From positions 186,001 through 250,000 of the forward strand of contig NC_057320.1 in NCBI RefSeq assembly GCF_000687475.1: a stretch of DNA of 64,000 nucleotides, read 5' to 3'. Below are positions 24,362 through 36,400 of the stretch, piece after piece. Position numbers and translations under genes: made by a program. Position 1 is the stretch's first letter. Each line of letters starts with the position of its first letter. The notes beneath the pieces were generated by a model. It made no database searches. It saw nothing but the letters and a program-made list of their open reading frames with translations, and was not told the origin of the DNA. This stretch comes from Ustilaginoidea virens. Lineage: Eukaryota; Ascomycota; Sordariomycetes; Hypocreales; Clavicipitaceae.

Positions 24362-26166
24362 GTGGCGGTGGCGTTTGAGCGATGCTGCCGCTGGTACTGG
24401 TGACTGATTCTGCCGCGCTTTGGGAATGTATCCGATACAGTCAGTGTCGATGCCGCTGGTGTGGCGAAACCACCAAGAGGGTGACACTGCCACTAATGCC
24501 GCCATGTGGACTAGGAGAGATGCTAGGGGGTTGATGATGCCGTGATTGACCATGCCACTACACGTGTTGTTTAATACTGATATATCTAATGATGCCGCGG
24601 CAATGACCAGCGCCGCTGGTATCGATGCCGCTATGTGCAAAGATGCCTCCAGTAGCTTCCATGCTTCTGTAGTGCTTTCGCTGTTTTCAATCATGGTGCT
24701 GCCATTATGAAGAGGCCGCCTTGTTCTCATGATGCTGCCGTTTTCCATGGGTGAAGTCATCCGCGCTGTAACCGCTAATGCTCGGGCTGGGACGATGATC
24801 GATCGCGACGTGCGGCTCTGGGCTGGAAGCGGCTATTTTCTCCAGGGAGGTCCTTACATATGACACATTACCGATTTTGAATCGACCAACCAAGGCATTT
24901 TCCCGCCACAACTGATCCACCAGCATCAGTGCTGGACGACGAGGAAGCAGCGAATATCTGCCTGGCAGAGCTTCCAAGGCATATCAACAACCTCGGCGCA
25001 GATGCTGCAGGAATTTGCTTGCTCAGATTCAGCTGGGACGATCAAGGCATCTACAGACAAGGCCGACGATTCGACTTTGCCACCCGCCGCCAGCATTCAA
25101 TGTCCCTGTCCTGGGCAGAAGTATTAGATTCGGGAGCTTGACCAAGCTTGACTGAATGGGGCCGCAAGTGGACGTCCAACTCGCAGCTGGCATCTGGCGA
25201 AGAGTAGCCATGCTTGGAGTGGGAGCGACCGGCGATTTAGTTGCTGGAAAACATGCTGAGCAGAATCGCCATCTAGAGAGAGGCTGAAGCGTCGACTGAG
25301 GGTAGAACGCACAGATGAGAGGTGATATTCAGAAGATGACGAATGCAGGAGAAGGTCAACTGGACAGCTTCTTCTCGCAATGTGTGCAGCGGGTAGGCCG
25401 GAGCCGGGTCTACGATACTCCGCCGGCGACAGTGGCATCACATGAAGCGCGAAGCAACCAATCAGCAACAAGTGGCCAAGACGAAGCACGTCCCGGACAA
25501 GCTGCAGGTGTCTAGTGGAAGAACCTTGTCCTCTCGTAGATGCATGAATAATAGAAAAAAAAAAACCACCTGCCGATTTAGAAAAGAAAAAGAGAAAGAA
25601 AAAAAAAAGAAGAATATCTCCGCAGAGGCATCCACGGCAAGTGGGGAAGAAAGTTTGCCAGCGAGAATGAAAAGCTACATGACTTGCAGGATCCGGGCAG
25701 GGAGTTGGCTTATGCTTGTTTCTTCCTTTTTATTGGTTCAAAGCCACATCTAGATCTAGATTAGATTGATAAGATGCGACACGCCCCGGGGCGCCTTGCG
25801 GGGAGGCAGATGCATATCTTCCACCCCCTCCTTACCCAAGGGACCCTTGACCCTGGTCCCCTCGGATCGCGGACCCCTGTCGGGTTTCCACAGGCTACGA
25901 CGCCAAGAACATGTAAATAGCAAACTAGGCTGCAATTATATGAATAACCGGCAAGCTTTAAAAAATAAAAAAAATAAAAACTTTAATACTTTAGCAAGTA
26001 GAGACATCGAAAATACGTGGTTCTTCTAATTGCGCCACTGACCACAACGGCAATGAACATGAGGACGAATCTCTTCCCACATCTCATATCTGATATCTTT
26101 TTGAATCTCTCACCATCCCTTCCTGTAACTAACCATATTATTATCATTAAACTTCCCCTACAGGCA
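24362..26166. other. Intergenic region
   Basis: No recognisable gene in about 1.8 kb. The first 300 bp carry degenerate GATGCCGC-type repeats. From about 25550 the sequence turns AT-rich with A-tracts, marking entry into the accessory stretch. Confidence 0.45.
24440..24660. repeat. Degenerate GATGCCGCTGG-type minisatellite
   Basis: Many imperfect copies of a GATGCCGC / GCCGCTGGTATC core within 220 bp, irregularly spaced. Confidence 0.5.
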
Positions 26167-26525
26167 TCAAGAATGGGCAGCAGCGGTTGCAGAAGCGCAG
26201 TATTTGCTTTCAAATGCAATGACGGTGCTCGCCACTACAGCTCCACAAGCACCGTTGGAGCAGTCTCGTATGCCGTAGTAAAAGTTGATGTTTCGACACA
26301 GGAAAGCTGGATCAGGGCTGGAGCATCCCAGGGCCGAGTGCTGATCCTTCATGTTGTTGAAACAAGTCTGCCCACAGGCGGGCAGATCGCCGATGGCAGT
26401 AGGACCGAGGGGTGCATTTGTTGGATACGTCGTGCGATGGGCGATGGAGTCGGCGCAGATGATGTTCCAGTTGGTCATAACCGCGGCTACATAGTCTTCT
26501 AGTAGGTTCCAGACCGTCGTAAAGC
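26167..26525 (-). CDS. CFEM-domain protein, 3' part (C-to-F change in CFEM)
   Basis: CFEM domains are fungal-specific, extracellular and Cys-rich, and often bind haem or sit at the surface. The minus-strand exon begins after a plausible acceptor (TTTAG at 26529-26526) and ends at a stop at 26167. It contains LPACGQTCFNNM, LGCSSPDPAFLCRN, GIRDCSNGACG and a late KYC. Seven cysteines are present: the position that is normally Cys in DPACLC is Phe here. No upstream exon with a start and signal peptide could be fixed, so the gene may be truncated. It is a clear relative of the CFEM region at 32338-32500 (LGCTTADPACLCRNPNF, GIRDCSNAAC), which keeps that Cys. The two sit about 6 kb apart on opposite strands. 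Confidence 0.65.
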
Positions 26526-26796
26526 CTAAACAATGTTTGGAATCAAGAAGGACTCAGGGGTAACGTTGCACATTGGAGCCCATGTTCCTGAGAATAATCT
26601 CCGAGAAATATTGGTGTATAATCGTTCAAGTGGGTATTTTATCAATTGTGATGAATAGCGTCTAATTCACTGTGTTGCCTTCACCCCCTCTTTTACGTAA
26701 GGTACCAGACGTCTGACCGAAGCTTTGTCTTTCCCCCTGAGCATTATGGCTACCTGACTTGAACCTACATATTCTTTCCGCAGAGTTCCCGAAATA

Positions 26797-27965
26797 TTGC
26801 TATTTCCATTGCCTTCGCTACTCTTCTCCGTTCCTTGTCTTCAATTCTTCACTTTGAAACCCACACCATTGTTATCACAGTCAACTAGGGTCAGGTTCGC
26901 AGAAGCCTTGGGGTTATGCGCTATTACTAGCGGCGTAGTAGCATTGAATCAGGCAGTGCCTTATGAAATGCTCCATCTCTATGATGTAAACAAGATGGAA
27001 TTTGCATCTCAAATGCCTAAGGAAAACAGAAAGATAGCAACGACTTGTAAGTGAAAAGATAGTGGCTACACATACTTCAAGTTGAGGAACGATGGTATTC
27101 GATGAACGACCACAAATAGGCAGACACAAACCAAACGGCGGCCCCTCCGGTCAAGCCTTTGAATCCGCCATTGAAGCGGCTGGACTTATTGTTCTATGCA
27201 CTTTTGACGAATTCGTTAGGACTATTGGGTCCACTCATGCTTTCGGGAAATTCCCGTTTGACGACAGCGGACGTGCCTTGAATCCTGATTCGGACAAGAT
27301 TGCTTTGAAAATGCTCGAAAGATCTAAGGAGATAAATCGAAAAGCTTCCAAAACAAAAGGGGCCAAGCTGCTTCTATGGCCATCTAAACTCCTACCTCAT
27401 GGAGGATTTCCATCCGTAACATCTTCCGGCACCATCCTCGAGGTTCCCTATCACAAAATCTTTCAACAGGTCCTTGACGCTGCCCAGCTTGCTCGACAAG
27501 CAGCTGGTTCTCACCCCTCAGAACACTTTACCTCTTTTCTAAAGGATGCCAAGAACCATCTACGTATAGTGAACCAAATACGACTCCAAGAACAAACGAA
27601 GTATTTTCTTGAGAGTCTAAGCATGCTACCCGGCTCCGATTTCAAACCCTATCTAGATAAAGACACGGTTAGGGTGACACATCCGCTTGATGGCAACTCG
27701 GTCATTCAGGAGCCATACTACGAAGGCAAGGATTTGAAGTTTAAAGATATCACTTATACCGATCAACTGGGAGAAAACGTTTGCTGCAGCGGAGGGTCAC
27801 GTTACCCCCTCTCAAGTATCCAATATGGAGCACTTCGTCGAAATTTATGGAACTCTAGAGACAGACAAGATCGCCAAAGAGCACTGTGACATCATCAGAA
27901 TGAATGACTTCTCAATCAATCTTCTTAGCGGTGAAGATCTTGCTTGCGCCGTTGGGCCAGCATGA
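26797..27965 (+). pseudogene. Unknown gene with an internal frameshift
   Basis: I do not recognise the family. A likely upstream exon (open from 26797, ends near 27047 before a GTAAGT donor) contains LCAITSGVVALNQAVPYEML. The main body is open from 27092 to about 27775 (FESAIEAAGLIVLCTFDEF, AKLLLWPSKLLPHGGFPS). At about 27775 that frame drifts into an unlikely sequence, while the +1 frame continues with protein-like composition (HVTPSQVSNMEHFVEIYGTL) to a stop at 27963-27965. A one-base indel near 27770-27778 would explain this. The upstream exon also fails to join in phase. No signal peptide or membrane segment is clear. It lies between two CFEM genes. Confidence 0.5.
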
Positions 27966-28607
27966 CGGAGCGTTCTGATGAAGGGGAAACCGGGGTTTTT
28001 GATAGATGTGGCGGAGTAACAGACAGGGACAGAAACTTGACGGTGCTAGAAGTCCATCTGTATGACTAGTCAAAGTAATCGATCTAAATTTCCTTTCAGT
28101 TTCTTGTGGGGTATTCATGCTGATTTTTATATTTTTGTATCGGCATGCATGGTCCCATGTAGTTGTTAGATTTTTAATTGAGTAAAATAAGCAATTTCCG
28201 CGAAGAGACGGACCAAAATGGAGTTCCACAACAACAGTATCTATTACTAACACTTTCATTTACTTGAACGTGGGAACTTAAGGAAGGCAAAGATCAATGG
28301 ACCAAGTGTTTGCTGCCGCATTATCGCCTTGATACCCATGGGTACAAGAACTGGAAGCTTTGGGGTTCCTGGGCTACTTTGAAGACGTTTTTAATATCCG
28401 AGGCGAGGCGATGCGCCTTTAAATTGCGTTTGCATCGGCAAGGTCTCCAAAGAAGCTTGAACCGATTTGGCAATAGGTTTCCACCTGCCAAGATCAGATC
28501 AAGCGTCGAGGACTGGTAGTGGGACTTGCAAAATATGACCATTTATGTCTAGTAGAAAAACCAAAGGCGTCTCTAAACAAGGGGGGAAAAATGAGGAAAC
28601 ACTAAAA
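27966..28607. other. Intergenic region
   Basis: AT-rich, no gene recognised; downstream of both the unknown gene and the F-box gene. Confidence 0.45.
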
Positions 28608-29867
28608 TCAACAGGTGGAAGCATCAAAGTCTCGTTCCACTCGCGCCAGCTCCTCTGGTCCCAGAACGCTACACCATGCAAAATAATTTCTGATAACACA
28701 AGCCTTGCGTTCGTTATACTCGCAAAAACCGTGTATTTGAAGCCTTTTACAGGTCCAGAAGGCAAACCCAAGCGGTCTATACGGGTGAAACCGGAGGACT
28801 TCCTTTCCTAACTGCGGAGTACGTCCAAAGCGGTCCCGAGAAAGTAACGAACACGGAGACAAGCGGGCAGCATACGATGCCTGTATGGCCTCCAGATACT
28901 GGTGGCTGATAGGACGAGGAAGCGGCCATACCCGCTGTATCTCGCGATTGCCGTTTAAATGCTTGCAGCTCAAGAAGCCATTGGCCATTTTTTCAGCTGC
29001 ACCATGACCGTACTTGTCTCTGACGTGATCTATAATGGTCACTATCTCTTCGAATTCAGGATGTGCAGGATTAGAATTCTGCCCAACCCATTTATGCTGT
29101 GTCAGGTTGTACAGGCTCTGGCTAGGGCCTCCTGCGTTGAAGGGGTCATCCTCGGTGGGAGGAACAATGGCAGCCATTTCTTTCAACGTGGAAATGTCGG
29201 CCTCCGGCCAGACTAATTTGCCTCTTTCGGCGGCCCGCTTCAAGTCATAAATAAGCTGCAGCCGCCAGCAAGCCCGGGTAACACGCTGTTCTTCTGTCCA
29301 AATCGGCGGTCCGAAATCTTCAGTAACCCGGAATTTTTTCGTTGCGGGTTTAGATTTCCAGAAGGGGAACGTGTCATCTGGTGAGGCTGCGAGCGCTTCG
29401 TCGACAAGATGTTCCGGCTCAAGGGCGTTGAATCGGGCAAGGGCCGTGCTAAGGCACTCATGAGCAATGCAATTTATATGCCGAGTGGTTGCCAGGACGC
29501 TTCTCAGCACTGCCGGCGAAGTGTCTTTTCTCAATTTTCTTGGTGCGCACCCAGTCCTTGATTCGCGTACCCGAAACTTGTGTATCATGGACTCATCAAG
29601 AACTTGCTCGCATAAGTCACGTAAGCTCGAGATTGGAAGCGTCCCTGCCCTGAGCAAGGCTATAATACGGAAAATAACCCGGATGTGTCCAAATGTAAAT
29701 CCGGATTCCAGAACTGCTTCTGTAATCTCTACAGCGTAGGCATCGAATAAACGATATGCAGTGGGGGAAGCTCTCAAGAGACTGTCGAGAGATCCGATGT
29801 CAGCAACCTTGCGGAAAATCTTGAGGTAAATTTCAGTGGGAAGGTGGTCTAGGTTTGCCGAAGCCAT
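28608..29867 (-). CDS. F-box domain protein
   Basis: Single-exon gene of 419 aa from the ATG at 29867 (an in-frame ATG at 29879 would add four residues). The N terminus LDHLPTEIYLKIFRKVADIGS, followed by SLLRASPTAYRLF, is a typical F-box, which would recruit Skp1/cullin ubiquitin ligase to a substrate. The remaining 370 residues have no repeat type I recognise, but they have balanced composition without stops and look like the large lineage-specific F-box families of Sordariomycetes. Substrate unknown. It is one of few intact genes in this accessory stretch. Confidence 0.8.
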   Translation of the reverse strand: MASANLDHLPTEIYLKIFRKVADIGSLDSLLRASPTAYRLFDAYAVEITEAVLESGFTFGHIRVIFRIIALLRAGTLPISSLRDLCEQVLDESMIHKFRVRESRTGCAPRKLRKDTSPAVLRSVLATTRHINCIAHECLSTALARFNALEPEHLVDEALAASPDDTFPFWKSKPATKKFRVTEDFGPPIWTEEQRVTRACWRLQLIYDLKRAAERGKLVWPEADISTLKEMAAIVPPTEDDPFNAGGPSQSLYNLTQHKWVGQNSNPAHPEFEEIVTIIDHVRDKYGHGAAEKMANGFLSCKHLNGNREIQRVWPLPRPISHQYLEAIQASYAARLSPCSLLSRDRFGRTPQLGKEVLRFHPYRPLGFAFWTCKRLQIHGFCEYNERKACVIRNYFAWCSVLGPEELARVERDFDASTC

Positions 29868-31341
29868 GGTCAGTAACATGTGACCAAAAAGGCGAGAAAA
29901 ATGTCAAGAAAGCATGACAGTCGATACCAGGGAAAAGGTCGTGCGGCATCCCGACGAAGTATGCGCGGGAGATGTGCTGGGACGAACCACGGGCTGGCCA
30001 GGAGTTGACATGCATGTAGTGAGCGTACTCCGGAGTCCCTGCACAGGATATTTGATCTATTGATGGTTACACTGCATGTCCCCACCTGCCAATCTCACCG
30101 AGCCTGGCCAGACAGGGCAGGTGCATGGTGGGGTCAACGACTTACCGCCGTTCCGAACCCAAACGAACCTCGGGGATTTACATCAGGTCCCCCGTCGCTA
30201 CCAGCCTCCTTCTGGGAGGGCATCTCCGAGCCTTTTCTTACTCAAAGAGGGTTTTTATGATGGGCCCATTTTTTGAGACGGCACATTGCTCCTCCCGCGC
30301 CTTCCATGTGCTTTTACATAATGATATAGGTCGTCTATGTCCGTCCCCCCCGCCATATCCCTGGTGAAGGTGCAGGATTTTGTAATGGACCCACCTTTTT
30401 CTGGATACTTACCTGTACCTCCTTGGCAACTGGCCGAGCGCCCTGTATAGTGTACCCCTGCGAATGCGATTAGTGGGATGTAGCTCTTTATAAGTCCGGA
30501 AATTGCTGGAACTAATACCATTATACGATTTCTCACTCTGTTGATATGCCTTATAATAAAAGTTTTTCTAATGGCTCAAACCCAGGTCTGATACAAAGCT
30601 GCACTTCCCTTTGCATCTTCAAAGGGATAATAACGACTCGGCCCTTCGTTCGATACGTTTGCAATGAAAGCAAATACGACAGCTCCATAGCTAAGCGAAC
30701 TAGCCCTGTATGCAGCCTGGGGAAAAAATCGTAATATCGCAAGAGGATTTTTGGGTCTTCGTCCCGCCATACTTTGGGTGTGTTATATGGTGGCGTGTGT
30801 CAAGTAGACCGGCCCCCTGGCTGAACTCGGCCGCGATGGTGGATACCGCGCCGAATAGCAACGTTGTCTCCTGTGCCATTCTAGCCGAGAAATGGCGCCA
30901 TTCCAACGACATTGTCGGCTGCCAGGTCGTCAACGCCAAGGTCGAGAAGGCTTCTTACAAGGGCACCAGGGCTAGATTCCGTGTCCCATGCACGCCGGAG
31001 ATTGCCCATCGCCAAAGGACATCGGGACATCGTGACTCACGATACTTCCGAGGCTGAAGGAACCTGGTTCCCGCCTGCCATGTTCTCGTCACGTTCGCCT
31101 GGCGGGTATTCCCCCGTCAATTACTGACTGCCTTGATAAGGTGATGCGGCACAGAGCTGCCAACTGCGTTGCCCCCTTCTGTCCCCCCTTCTCTGGTTCA
31201 AACGCCGTTCCTCCTCCTCCACGTCTTTCCACTTGTCTATCCTCCATTTTCCTCGCCACCACTGCGTGGAGATAGCATCTCATCAACAACAATTGCGGCG
31301 GCAGCGGCAGCAGCAGCAGCAGCAGAAGCAGCAGAAGCAAT
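29868..31341. other. Intergenic region
   Basis: No gene called. A GC-rich open segment at about 30820-31060 (plus strand) has coding-like composition but no recognisable domain. A CAG/AGC microsatellite lies just before the next gene (31298-31340). Confidence 0.4.
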
Positions 31342-32613
31342 ATGCATTGGCCTGCCAGTCACCCGTGGCTCGCCTTTGGGGCCCTGCCCGTTGCCATTGC
31401 CCAGCTTCAGACCTTCTTCGCCTTGATACAGCCAGTCTCTAGCGCCTCACCGACTCCAACCACGCCAGCCTCGTTGACGAGCCTGGCGACTCCCGCCACA
31501 ACCGAGGACGTGAGCAACATGATGCTGACGACCGTCTTCACGCAGCCTCCGGACTGCAGCGGCGGGCTCACCACCGTCGACTTTTGGACCGGCGTGCTGT
31601 GGCAAAACATCATGCAACCGCTACCGTCCCTGACACTGTCTAGCTGCTACCCAAGCCAGTTCTCCTACAGTGCCATGGCTACGGCCTCTTTGCCCCCTTT
31701 CAGCCAGCTGGTCTGCCCACAGGACTGGGAAACCTGGAAACTCAACCAGACTTACATCATCTGCTGTCCTCAGTGCGTTTCTCGTGAGATGGTTGCTTTC
31801 CTTTTGTCCTCTGATGCAGACCGACGCAGGGTCATTTATCTCTATGCGCCCCTGTCTGCGGACATGTTGCTGATATGCCTCGCAGAAAATTCGGACCCTA
31901 CCTGCCAAATCGCAAAAACGCCAATCGTCCCGGGCTGCACGGGTTGTGCACATCAAAGATCTTTCCGCAAATCGGAATGGACATTACGAGCTACAGAGAC
32001 TCGGGTCAAGTAACCGTCATCCCGGGCGTGACAAGCACAGATGCCGTGCTGGTCTTTGCCAGAGCTTTTGATGGATTCGCACCGAGCTTTACTGCTACTT
32101 CCCACTCGTCCAGCCAGAATAGCTCCTCAGCCCCCAGAACAAGTTCGTCAACAGTTGCGGCGTCGACGTTTGCGCCGTCAACCAGCACGACCACCACTAG
32201 CACGGCATCTCGTCTACGACCACCACAACTGCTCCGGCATCGACTACCTCGGCTCCTCCGTACCCGCAATGTGGCGTAAAAAGGCCGAAAGCCCCTACTG
32301 AGAGGAGCCACGAGCTAACATTTGTCTTTTCCGGCAGATAATATGCCTGAACAACATGCTGGCGCAGTACTCGGATCTGGGATGTACTACAGCGGATCCG
32401 GCTTGCCTTTGCCGCAACCCCAACTTCCTCTACGGCATACGGGACTGCTCTAATGCCGCATGCAGCAACGCAAATGATGCCAGGAATGTGATCAGTAAGC
32501 ATGTAGGACATTACAATAGAAAGGATGGCGATAATTGGCCATTTCGTTACTTGCGCGTCGCGTCGGACGAGTCCGAGGTCTGTTCGAGCCGGGTCCAGGC
32601 CCCAAAGAGGTAA
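31342..32613 (+). CDS. Secreted Ser/Thr-rich protein ending in a CFEM domain, frameshifted
   Basis: Start ATG at 31342 gives a hydrophobic leader (WLAFGALPVAIAQ). Exon 1 (31342..31772) encodes a conserved fungal secreted-protein segment (PPDCSGGLTTV, FSQLVCPQDWETW, TYIICCP). Exon 2 (31820..32275) includes APVCGHVAD, IDITSY-like GMDITSYRDSG and a mucin-like Ser/Thr tract. Exon 3 (from 32338) encodes a CFEM segment, LGCTTADPACLCRN and GIRDCSNAAC. The exon 2 frame and the frame leading to PPYPQCG before exon 3 differ by one base, near 32205-32210 (GCATC then TCGTCT). So either a base is missing or the gene is broken. The C-terminal end is uncertain: a GTAAGC donor at 32495 may lead to a further exon. 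Likely wall- or membrane-associated. Confidence 0.6.
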
Positions 32614-33407
32614 GAAAAACATGGGACCTTTCTGTGTGGATTATTCATTTCGGACAGTATGACTTGCATATGCGCGATTGAGCTCTATGGAGCTATATAG
32701 GACGAACAGTTCCCCTTGTGACCCTGATGTCGGCCGACAGAAGTTCCATGCAAGGTTGGAGAAGGAGACTTTTTGCTATCAGGAGCGGTACGCGTGTCGC
32801 GGTACCCACACCGCTAGCCGCATATGGCTAGAGGAGTTGATTCCCGCACCCCCCTTCCCCCATGGAAGTCTTGCGCTAAGTCCTAGCCCGCGATCATATG
32901 CAAGGTACCTGTTGGTTTCACATCAAGGGGTACCCAGTTGTACGTAGGGTTGCGCGCGTGGTATCATGTACCGGAGGGTCACCGGTCAAAGGTATGATTC
33001 TTCTTTGATTATGACTAACTAAGAAAGCAGGAAAAAGGAGGCAAAAGAGAGAGAATTACACGATGTGGCCTTTTTGTGCGCGTGCCGTAGTCACGTGCAT
33101 CGGCGCGGTCGGGCCGGGCTGCCCGCGTGCCCTACCGGATCTGCGCTGTGCCCAATTGGGCACATTGCGACAGCGATTCCGACAGTACCAGACCGTCGTG
33201 TTCCAAACGACCAGCTGCTTATCGTTGTAACCAAATATCGACATTTTCATCTTCCAAGGCCCGCGTCGATTTTGCGAACCATCCCGCTATAAGATGATAA
33301 AAAGGCAGAAATATGGTCATGGCGATTCTTGCTCTCGCCGTCGTCTTCGAAAGTGCCTTCTGTCTCCCTCATAGTTTCATGTGGGCGTGCCGCCACCAGG
33401 AGTGAAC
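32614..33407. other. Intergenic region
   Basis: No gene recognised. It includes an alternative ATG for the next gene at 33313, which would start a good signal peptide (MVMAILALAVVFESAFC) but runs into a stop before joining the known exons. Confidence 0.4.
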
Positions 33408-36400
33408 ATGGCTTGTTCCAACGTTCATCGCTTTCTTTGGGCTCTTTGCTTCTCTGCCGCGACATCCTTGCAGAGAAGCCATCGACGACTTCAATTCAAA
33501 GTCTGGCGGCTAGACCTACTTTCGTGGTGAGAAAAAAATGTAAGTCCATGTTTTTACAGCCTTTTTCTTCTTGTCTGGTTTGGAAAACTTTCTTTATTTT
33601 GTTTTGCCTTCCCAGGTCGACGACCATAATGCTCCCGAGTTATGAGAAGACATCCATGAATGAACAAAGACTAACTTCAATGTGCAAAGCACATTAGACA
33701 TAGCGCTGCAAGATACGCAACGATTGGTAGACGAAGCTGTGAGACAGCAGAGCATCTACAATAACTGGCGAGTTAGGAATCCCAGGCGCAACACCTACAA
33801 TTCTCAACATTCCGCCGAGGCCAGAGCTTCCAAGAATAAGAAGAGAAATGAAGAACCGGACCCCCCAAAGCTTGACGCCAGGTTACGCCAGGCTGCTGCA
33901 CTGGTTGCCGAGCATCAAGCAGCACAGCAGCTTGCCAATGGGACCCTGAACATGAACCACACGGGACCGGCCGTTGGCATCCCGGGGTTCAACAGGAGGA
34001 CAGACACTTCCACCTATTGGCTGCAGAACATCAAGCACACCGGGATGCCTCCCATGGGATCTAATCGTTCCTATCCTGTACGCCACCAACCATTCTGCTG
34101 GACTGAGAGAATGCCCTGCTGACAATGTTGTCGGCAAGGTGTTCCGAGACGTGACTAACCCAATGTTTGCGGGAGGAGCCAAAGGCGACGGCGTTATTGA
34201 TGACACAGCCGCTATCAATTGTTCGTCGAGAATCGTAGAATTTCCCGTTGGCGTGTCTTCATTCATTGTATACGGTGCTAATGGTCGTAAAATTCCAGCC
34301 GCTATCGCATACGGCAACAACTGTGGCGAGAATTGCTTGACATCTTCCGTCAAAGGCACTCTCATCTATTTCCCAGCCGGCACTTACTTGATATCGTCAC
34401 CAATCAATGCTTATTATTACTCTCAACTGGATGGAGATGTGAGTTTGACAAGGAGCAAGAACACTCGGGAGGCCCCATTGACTGATGATTTATACAGCCG
34501 AAAATGATGGCCAAAATCAAGACCTCGGCTGGTTTTATCGGACTCGGTAAGTTCAAGAAAAAAAATCTGAATAAGATAAAACGAAAGAAAAGTCTCCAAT
34601 GGACGTTAACAAGTTGCACAGGAGCCATACAAACGGATGTATATATCCCTGGTGCCAGTGGTAGCAAGTGGTATATTGAAGTAATTTTATTCCCCCCCCA
34701 ACCCCTGTCCCCAAACTAAGGTGCCCAAGGCTCCCACACATCACGACTTGCAGCTTACATGCCATTACAGCAATCCAACTTCTACCGCCAAGTGAGGAAT
34801 ATCACGATACAAATTGGCGACACTAAGACTAAATCTGTGGCTGGACTTCACTGGCAAGTGGCCCAAGCAACATCCTTGACAAACGTAGCTATTTACATAC
34901 GCAAGCACCGATCCCGGCACCACGCAGATAGGTATCTTCACCGAGAATGGCAGCGGCGGTTTCATGTCAGAAGTCGTCATAGACGGTGGCAAGTACGGCT
35001 TATGTGAGCATCCCTCCAACTACCTTTATTCTCTTCCCTCCTTGGCAGAGGTGAATGCTTCTTTAACCTCTGCGATAACATGGCTTACATGCTTATGCTC
35101 TACTTTTCGTCGCTTCTAGATGGTGGTAATCAGCAATACACTGTAAACTCGTTCTTAATCACCTCCCAGACCACCAGCTGCATCTGCTTGATCTGGGACT
35201 GGGGCTGGACGTGGACTAACTTGATTCTGGCTGATGCCCCAGTGGGCATCACGCTCCTCAACCCTGAAGCCCCAGGCAGCCAGCCGCCAGGTTCCATCTA
35301 TCTCCTTGATACCGCATTTCTTAATGTCAATACCGCCGTGAAGGCAAACGCTATGAAGAAAGACATACTGGAAACAAGCATCATGACGTTCGATAACATC
35401 AACCTCCAACAGGTGGGCAAGTTCATCCAGTTTACGGACGGGTCCGATGTCGACTACCCTAGCTCGGAGCTCCCCTTCATGGTTCTTGGTAACCAGCACA
35501 CAGACTCGGGATACGAATACGGTAGTAAGCTACAGAGGTTTGCTTTCTCTACGCAGTTCTTTCCAACCGTCGCGTTGATCTTACTTTGATCCTAGATACC
35601 ACGTATCAAGATCTCCTTCCCTGCTGGGCCTCGAGTCGAAAGCGTCCACAAACAGTTACTTCTACCGCAGCAGGCCGCAGTATGAGAACTTGGATACCGG
35701 ATCGGTTGTCAGTGTTAAAGACTACGGTGCAAAGGGCGATGGCGTAGCAGACGATACAGCAGCCGTTCAATCGGCCCTGTCGGCTGGCACAACCAAGAAT
35801 TTGATCTACTTTCCGGCAGGATCGTACATAATAACCAAAACTCTGTTTGTTCCTCCGCATTTCCGCATTACGGGAGAAGTCTGGTCCCAGATTGTTGCTT
35901 CGGGAAGCTTCTTTACAGATATGAAAAACCCCAGGCCAATGGTCAAGGTTGGCGACCCTGGAGATAGTGGCACCGTTGAGATATCTGACATGCTCTTCAC
36001 TTCCATTGGCGCCTTACCAGGACTCGTCATGATGGAATGGAATGTGCAGGCTAAGGAGCAAGGCTCCGTGGGTATCTGGGACGCGCATTTCCGAGTGGGT
36101 GAAGCGTATGGGAGCGGTGAGTTTTATTCCCCACGATTTTTGTCTTCACTTTCTCTTCGAGTCTCACATCACATTGAACCATTGTCCCTGCAAGGCAAAC
36201 GCCCTCCCCCCCCCTTTTTTTTCCTTCGTTGTGATTGATACGGCTAGACTGACATCAACATAGAACTCCAAGTGGCCCAATGCCCCAAAGTCGCGTCGAT
36301 TCCGTCGGTCTGTGTTGCGGCAGCCCTGATGCTCCATATTACGCCGCAGTCAAATGGCTACTTTGAGAACGTGTGGGCATGGGTTGCGGATCACGATCTT

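Noticed and set aside
23123..24760. 545-codon minus-strand ORF
   Set aside because: Antisense to the last exon of phospholipase B; Arg/Gly/Val bias marks it as a GC-rich shadow.
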